Source: Clostridia bacterium
Lineage (GTDB): Bacteria > Bacillota_A > Clostridia > Christensenellales > Aristaeellaceae
Reading direction: 5' to 3'
Assembly (NCBI GenBank): GCA_017412025.1
Contig: JAFQOY010000105.1
Span: 1 to 6,002 of the forward strand
DNA: 6,002 bases
The position numbers and the translations under genes were made by a program. Shown in pieces: positions 1 to 3,276 of this stretch. A model generated the notes under the pieces. That model made no database searches and was not told the origin of the DNA. It worked only from the letters and a program-made list of their open reading frames with translations. The first letter of the stretch is position 1; the number at the start of each line of letters is the position of its first letter.

Positions 1-15
1 CGGTCTCCCTGCTCC

Positions 16-131
16 GGGGAACTCGCATAGTCGTACCTGATGGGTACTCCTTGCGATTCCCCACGCTCCGCCTCGCTGCTTCGATCCGGGAACAGTAATA
101 GTCGCGCAAGCGCTCCTTTACAGTTCCGATC
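16..131 (+). ncRNA. Possible structured RNA segment (two hairpins), cut by or close to the left edge
   Basis: Two well-formed hairpins are visible by direct pairing. Hairpin A: GGGGAA (16-21) pairs with TTCCCC (57-62), TCGCA (23-27) with TGCGA (52-56), and GTACC (33-37) with GGTAC (43-47), closing a 5-base loop. Hairpin B: GATC (83-86) pairs with GATC (128-131), GGAAC (89-93) with GTTCC (123-127), GTAA (95-98) with TTAC (118-121), and CGC (103-105) with GCG (110-112), closing a GCAA loop. GCAA is a GNRA tetraloop only when the + strand is the RNA, which suggests the sense strand. A further short hairpin CGCCC-ACG-GGGCG lies at 147-159. I do not recognise the RNA family. It could also be the end of a mobile element or a structured DNA repeat. 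A minus-strand frame (136 down to 1) is open through it but looks like chance. Confidence 0.35.
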
Positions 132-231
132 TCCATCTCACGGTTTCGCCCACGGGGCGCGTTCGATTCCGATCCCTCAGGGCGCGCTCGGCTCTGGTGC
201 CTTTCAGTGGAGGCAAGGGCTGCTTGTCAAG

Positions 232-281
232 CCAAGGCCCCCCTGAAAGGGGAGCTGCCGCTTGATGCGGCTGAGGGGTTG
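232..281. repeat. Palindromic intergenic repeat (double hairpin)
   Basis: Two adjacent hairpins stand out: CCCCT-GAA-AGGGG (240-252) and GCCGC-TTGAT-GCGGC (257-271), followed by TGAGGGGTTG. The outer CCCC and GAGGGG tracts could also pair with each other. The layout (AAGGCCCCCCT, AGGGGAGCTGCCGC, GCGGCTGAGGGGTT) resembles small palindromic repeats dispersed between genes in many clostridial genomes. That resemblance is from memory. Only one copy is in this window, so repetition is not shown here. It lies between the structured segment on the left and the dapF promoter on the right. Confidence 0.5.
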
Positions 282-303
282 AAGTGCGCAGGGCGCGCTT
301 TTT
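282..303 (+). terminator. Terminator-like hairpin upstream of dapF
   Basis: AAGTGCGC (282-289) pairs with GCGCGCTT (293-300) through one T-G wobble, closing an AGG loop and running into a five-T tract (299-303). On the + strand this has the form of an intrinsic terminator. It would insulate dapF from transcription of the region on the left. It adjoins the palindromic repeat and may be part of it. The T tract is short, so efficiency is uncertain. Confidence 0.45.
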
Positions 304-340
304 CATGTATACATAGCAGCAGAAATGACGTTTACAGACA

Positions 341-369
341 TTGACGATGCGCTTCTCATCCTGTATAAT
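341..369 (+). promoter_or_regulatory. Housekeeping-sigma promoter of dapF
   Basis: TTGACG (341-346) and TATAAT (364-369) are separated by exactly 17 bases, a near-perfect sigma-70/sigma-A promoter. Transcription would start near 376, giving a leader of about 60 bases before the dapF start. A 10-bp perfect palindrome, ATGTATACAT, lies at 305-314, about 27 bases upstream of the -35 box. It might be a regulator site, but nothing else supports that. Confidence 0.85.
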
Positions 370-437
370 GTGATAAAATCAGAACGGATGCGAAGGGCGG
401 TTATGCGCCGGGCATCCGGAAAGACGAGGGTGCTGCG

Positions 438-1280
438 ATGCGGTTTACCAAGATGCATGGTCTGGGCAACGATTACGTGTACGTCAATGCATTTGAAGAG
501 AAGGTGGAGAATCCTCCGGCGCTTGCCAGGGCGATCGCCGACAGGCATTTCGGCGTCGGCGGGGACGGGCTTGTGCTTATCGCACCCAGCAACGTCGCGG
601 ATTTTCAGATGATCATGTACAACGCGGACGGCTCGCAGGGCGAGATGTGCGGAAACGCCAGCCGCTGCGTAGCCAAATACGTCTACGATCGCGGGATGAC
701 GGATAAGCGCGTAATCACGCTGGAGACGCTGGCGGGAATCAAGACGCTGCACATGAATGTCGTCGATGGCGCGGTAAAGTCCGTGCGCGTGGATATGGGC
801 GCGCCGGTGCTGGACTGCGAGGCTGTGCCGTGTCTGCTGGGCAGCGGCGTGGTGAAAGGGGCAAAGATCAGCGCGCTGGGGCGGACGTTTGAGATCACGC
901 CGGTTTCCATGGGCAATCCGCACGGCGTCATCTTCCTTGACGAACCGCTTGATACATTTGACCTTTACCGATATGGCCCGGAGCTTGAAAAGCATCCGGC
1001 GTTTCCGAAAAAAGCGAATATTGAATTTGTCAACGTCATCTCCCGCGACCGCCTGCGCATGCGGGTATGGGAGCGGGGCAGCGGCGTGACGATGGCCTGC
1101 GGCACAGGCTCCTGCGCCGTGCTGGTTGCGGCCAGTCTCTGCGGCCTGACCGGCAGGAAAGCGGCTGTGGAGCTGGACGGCGGCGTGCTGATTGACGAAT
1201 GGGACGAAGAAACAGGGCATGTGTTCATGACCGGCCCTGCGACGCATGTGTTTGACGGTGAATACACTTTACGCACTTGA
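438..1280 (+). CDS. dapF: Diaminopimelate epimerase
   Basis: Converts LL-diaminopimelate to meso-diaminopimelate in the cytoplasm, feeding lysine synthesis and peptidoglycan cross-linking; the enzyme is cofactor-independent and uses two cysteines. The 280-residue product has the usual family length. It begins MRFTKMHGLGNDY, the classic DapF N-terminus. Both catalytic cysteines are present: C71 in GEMCGN and C221 in ACGTGSC. The SMGNPH motif lies between them and ERGSG just before the second cysteine, so both halves of the pseudo-symmetric fold are complete. The start is supported by GAGGG at 426-430, seven bases upstream, and by the promoter at 341-369. It is the first gene of a probable two-gene operon with the HD hydrolase, which begins about 21 bases after its stop. 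Nothing suggests loss of function. Confidence 0.97.
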   Translation: MRFTKMHGLGNDYVYVNAFEEKVENPPALARAIADRHFGVGGDGLVLIAPSNVADFQMIMYNADGSQGEMCGNASRCVAKYVYDRGMTDKRVITLETLAGIKTLHMNVVDGAVKSVRVDMGAPVLDCEAVPCLLGSGVVKGAKISALGRTFEITPVSMGNPHGVIFLDEPLDTFDLYRYGPELEKHPAFPKKANIEFVNVISRDRLRMRVWERGSGVTMACGTGSCAVLVAASLCGLTGRKAAVELDGGVLIDEWDEETGHVFMTGPATHVFDGEYTLRT

Positions 1281-1301
1281 GCGGAAAGCGAGGCGATGCG
1301 C

Positions 1302-1901
1302 ATGTCACTGGTGTCCCGGGCAGAAGCGTTCGCGGTGAAGATGCATGCAGGCATGGTACGGAAGGGGACGGATATCCCCTATATCGTGCATCCGAGGGAG
1401 GCGGCGCAGATCGTCGCGTCCATCACGGATGACGAGCAGGTGATCGCGGCCGCGCTGCTGCATGACGTGATGGAGGACTGCGGCGTGACGGAGGAGGAAC
1501 TGAGTGCAAGCTTTGGTTCGCGCGTGGCCTTCCTTGTGCGCGAGGAGACGCAGCCGCAGACGGGCGATCCCTGCCGGACATGGGACTGCCGCAAGCAGGC
1601 GGCAATTGAGCGCCTGGCACGCGCATGCCGGGATACGAAGATCGTCGCGCTGGGGGATAAGCTGAGCAATATGCGCGCCATCCGCCGGGACTATGACGCG
1701 TATGGAGAGGCGCTGTTTCTGCGTTTTCATCAGCATGACAAGGGCCGTCATGCATGGTATTACCGCAGCTGTGCACAGATGCTGCGCGATGAACTGGGTG
1801 AAACGCCGGCATTTGCAGAGCTGGAGCAGCTGATCGCCTACGTGTTCGCCTCTGTTCCGGATCTTCATGCACTGCAGGCGCAGGAGGGGCTGGCGGTTTA
1901 G
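1302..1901 (+). CDS. Small HD-domain phosphohydrolase, RelA/SpoT hydrolase-like
   Basis: A stand-alone HD-superfamily metal-dependent phosphohydrolase of 199 residues, similar to the ppGpp-hydrolase half of RelA/SpoT and to small alarmone hydrolases. In order, it shows KMHAGMVRKGTDIPYIVHP (metal His H30), AALLHDVMEDCG (H54-D55, then E58-D59), a FGSRVAFLV segment, and VALGDKLSNMR (metal Asp D119). A family-like KGRHAWYYR stretch follows near residue 150. No synthetase, TGS or ACT domain follows, so any alarmone activity would be hydrolysis only. The substrate is not proven: such proteins may act on ppGpp, NADPH or other nucleotides. ATG 1302 is preferred because AGG at 1291-1293 sits eight bases upstream; ATG 1296 (two residues longer) is possible with GGAAA at 1283-1287. 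It is probably cotranscribed with dapF, since there is no promoter or terminator between them. Confidence 0.85.
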   Translation: MSLVSRAEAFAVKMHAGMVRKGTDIPYIVHPREAAQIVASITDDEQVIAAALLHDVMEDCGVTEEELSASFGSRVAFLVREETQPQTGDPCRTWDCRKQAAIERLARACRDTKIVALGDKLSNMRAIRRDYDAYGEALFLRFHQHDKGRHAWYYRSCAQMLRDELGETPAFAELEQLIAYVFASVPDLHALQAQEGLAV

Positions 1902-1912
1902 GCGGTTTCGCT

Positions 1913-1942
1913 GAAAATGTGCCGCAGCCTGCGGATTTTCTT
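1913..1942 (+). terminator. Intrinsic terminator of the dapF-HD operon
   Basis: CCGCA (1922-1926) pairs with TGCGG (1930-1934) around a GCC loop, followed by ATTTTCTT. The flanking GAAAAT (1913-1918) also pairs with ATTTTC (1935-1940) across a three-base bulge, so the stem is longer on paper and could work in both directions. It starts 11 bases after the HD gene stop and directly abuts the next promoter (-35 box at 1941). The GC stem is only five base pairs, so strength is uncertain. Confidence 0.6.
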
Positions 1943-1969
1943 GACATCACAGCTGTGATCGTGTATCAT
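1941..1969 (+). promoter_or_regulatory. Promoter with a 14-bp palindromic operator candidate in its spacer
   Basis: TTGACA (1941-1946) and TATCAT (1964-1969) have a 17-base spacer. The perfect palindrome ATCACAGCTGTGAT occupies 1946-1959, overlapping the last base of the -35 box and most of the spacer, where a dimeric repressor would block polymerase. A weaker inverted pair, GATCG (1957-1961) and CGATC (1973-1977), brackets the -10 box. The expected start is near 1976. The binding protein is unknown; no regulator is encoded in the window. Confidence 0.75.
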
Positions 1970-2003
1970 ATTCGATCGGATAAAATGACGGGGAGGTATG
2001 GAT

Positions 2004-2072
2004 ATGCAGAAGGCAATGATGGTGGTTTCCATCTGCGCGCTGTTTTCCTGTTCCCGTATGTTTTTTGCATGA
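2004..2072 (+). CDS. 22-residue hydrophobic small peptide or leader peptide
   Basis: A 22-codon frame begins at ATG 2004 and ends at TGA 2070-2072. GGGGAGG at 1990-1996 lies seven bases upstream, a strong ribosome binding site; the in-frame ATG at 1998 is too close to it. The peptide has one early Lys (K3), then a hydrophobic run AMMVVSICALFSC, one Arg (R18) and a C-terminal MFFA. It could span or insert in a membrane. It has its own promoter (1941-1969), and its stop codon sits one base before a terminator stem. Two readings fit: a leader peptide whose translation controls readthrough into carAB, or a free-standing small membrane peptide or dual-function RNA. It shows no run of Arg codons or other obvious sensing codons. 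Expression is inferred only from the signals. Confidence 0.5.
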   Translation: MQKAMMVVSICALFSCSRMFFA

Positions 2073-2073
2073 C

Positions 2074-2099
2074 AGCCGCCTTTTGGCGGTTTTCTTTTT
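2074..2099 (+). terminator. Terminator or attenuator hairpin between the small ORF and carA
   Basis: AGCCGCC (2074-2080) pairs with GGCGGTT (2085-2091) around a TTTT loop, using five GC pairs plus a G-T wobble and an A-T pair. TTTCTTTTT follows. This is a standard intrinsic terminator. The upstream stop codon (2070-2072) is so close that a ribosome pausing there would cover the 5' arm of the stem, so translation of the small ORF could affect termination. Just beyond it lies the carA promoter (-35 at 2102). Confidence 0.8.
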
Positions 2100-2101
2100 A
2101 C

Positions 2102-2130
2102 TTGACGGCATTGAAACACGGATGTATAAT
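2102..2130 (+). promoter_or_regulatory. Promoter of carAB
   Basis: TTGACG (2102-2107) and TATAAT (2125-2130) are 17 bases apart. The hexamers and the TG directly before TATAAT match the dapF promoter, although the spacers differ. Transcription would start around 2137-2139, leaving a leader of about 55 bases. That leader is too short for the PyrR-type anti-terminator/terminator arrangement of Bacillus pyr operons and shows no terminator, so this promoter looks unattenuated. Confidence 0.85.
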
Positions 2131-2180
2131 ATGCGCTGATCAAATGTGATATTCAGTTTTTATGCATCGTTTATGCAGAG

Positions 2181-2188
2181 AAGGAGAG
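2181..2188 (+). promoter_or_regulatory. Ribosome binding site fixing the carA start
   Basis: AAGGAGAG lies five bases before ATG 2194. An in-frame upstream ATG at 2146 would add 16 residues (beginning MIFSFYASF) unlike any CarA N-terminus and has no comparable binding site. The start at 2194 gives MATLILEDGSRFEG, which matches the family. Confidence 0.85.
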
Positions 2189-2193
2189 ATCTG

Positions 2194-3261
2194 ATGGCAA
2201 CTTTGATCTTGGAAGACGGTTCCCGTTTTGAAGGAACGCTGTTTGGGCGTAAGGAGCCTGTCACGGGCGAGGTGGTGTTTTCCACCGGTATGTCCGGCTA
2301 TCAGGAGACGCTGACGGATCCTGCGTACTGCGGACAGATTGTCTGTATGACCTATCCGCTCATTGGCAACGTGGGCATCAATGATCTGGATTTTGAGAGC
2401 GACGGCCTCACGGTCGGGGGGCTGATTGTCTCCGAGCTGTGCGAGCTGCCCAGCAACTGGCAGACGAAAACGACGCTTGACAGCTATATGGACGAGCAGG
2501 GCGTGACGGGCCTTTATGGCATGGATACCCGCGCGCTGACGCGCCATCTGCGCACGGCGGGTGCGATGCGCGGCCGCATTGCCTGCGGCGATGCGGCGGA
2601 TGAGGACGCCGCAGCCTGCAGGGCGTATGACATGCACGATCAGGTGCAGCGCGTGACCTGCAAGGAGGCGTATGAGATCGAGGGCGAAGGCGATGTGACG
2701 CTTGCGGTGCTTGATCTTGGCATGCAGAAGAACTTTACGAAGTGGTTTGTGCAAAACGGCTGCAAGGTTCGGGTGTATCCGGCCTCCGCTTCTGCACAGG
2801 AGATTCTCTGCGGCGGCTGCGACGGCGTGATCATCTCTGCCGGCCCCGGCGATCCGCATGATCTGCCGAAGGCTGCAGAGACGGCTGCGGCGCTGATGGA
2901 GAAAAAGCCCGTGCTGGGCGTGGGTCTTGGCCATCTGGTGATGGCGCTTTCTCAGGGCTGCAAGGTGGAAAAGATGCGCTTTGGCCACCACGGCAGCAAC
3001 CAGCCGGTCAAGGATCTTGCGCGCGGCACCTGCGCGGTGACGAGCCAGGCGATCGGCTATGCCGTCGCGGAGGGCGGTGTGGCAGACGGCGCCGCAGTCA
3101 GCCACATCAACTGGAACGACAGAACCATCGAGGGCCTGCGCTATGAGGGAAAGCAGGCGTTCTCCGTGCAGTTCATCCCGGGTACAACCGGCGGCGCATT
3201 TGATACGACGTATCTGTACGAGGATTTCCTGAACATGGTTCGCGCCGGTATGGCGAAATAA
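2194..3261 (+). CDS. carA: Carbamoyl phosphate synthetase small subunit with degenerate glutaminase site
   Basis: This 355-residue protein is CarA along its full length. The N-terminal CPSase small-chain domain begins LILEDGSRFEGTLFG and continues through STGMSGYQETLTDP and YPLIGNVGIND; a class I glutamine amidotransferase fold fills about residues 165-350. The family normally hydrolyses glutamine and channels ammonia to CarB. Here the catalytic residues are gone. The nucleophile motif GICLGHQ reads GVGLGHL (Cys to G244, Gln to L248), and HPEASPG reads IPGTTGG (His to I328, Glu to G330). Other changes are DPSY to DPAY (A44), SNGPGDP to SAGPGDP (A216), QNHGY to QAIGY (A286, I287) and NHPV to NQPV (Q270). 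The frame is intact and structural motifs remain (GPGDP, KMRFGHHG, YLYEDFL), so it looks selected rather than decaying. I infer a structural or regulatory subunit of an ammonia-using synthetase. It is coupled to carB 15 bases downstream. Confidence 0.93.
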   Translation: MATLILEDGSRFEGTLFGRKEPVTGEVVFSTGMSGYQETLTDPAYCGQIVCMTYPLIGNVGINDLDFESDGLTVGGLIVSELCELPSNWQTKTTLDSYMDEQGVTGLYGMDTRALTRHLRTAGAMRGRIACGDAADEDAAACRAYDMHDQVQRVTCKEAYEIEGEGDVTLAVLDLGMQKNFTKWFVQNGCKVRVYPASASAQEILCGGCDGVIISAGPGDPHDLPKAAETAAALMEKKPVLGVGLGHLVMALSQGCKVEKMRFGHHGSNQPVKDLARGTCAVTSQAIGYAVAEGGVADGAAVSHINWNDRTIEGLRYEGKQAFSVQFIPGTTGGAFDTTYLYEDFLNMVRAGMAK

Positions 3262-3276
3262 GGGGAGGAACGGAGC

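Noticed and set aside
1..136. Minus-strand partial frame starting at 136 (MEIGTVKERLRDYYCSRIE) and running off the left edge
   Set aside because: It has no clear ribosome binding site, an Arg-rich composition, and coincides with the paired arms of the two hairpins, which suggests structured RNA or repeat rather than protein. It cannot be excluded without the sequence to the left.
40..306. Short frames on both strands in the left region (+ 40-246, - 118-306)
   Set aside because: They run through the hairpins and the palindromic repeat, are rich in Pro and Arg, have no start signals, and match no family I know.
303..1247. A 314-codon minus-strand frame opposite dapF
   Set aside because: Antisense shadow of dapF, which has both catalytic cysteines, a promoter and a ribosome binding site. 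The shadow product is low in recognisable features.
1919..2149. A 76-codon + strand frame across the small-ORF unit
   Set aside because: Its first ATG precedes the promoter at 1941, a later in-frame ATG (1985) lacks a ribosome binding site, and the frame runs through the terminator and the carA promoter. The 22-codon frame at 2004 fits the signals better.
2138..2193. PyrR-type attenuator or other riboswitch in the carA leader
   Set aside because: Only about 55 bases separate the predicted start from the ATG, with no terminator or alternative hairpins visible.
2194..3261. carA as a pseudogene or assembly artefact
   Set aside because: There is no frameshift or stop, start signals are strong, and substitutions concentrate at catalytic and pocket positions in separate motifs while fold motifs remain. 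A single base error could not produce this pattern.
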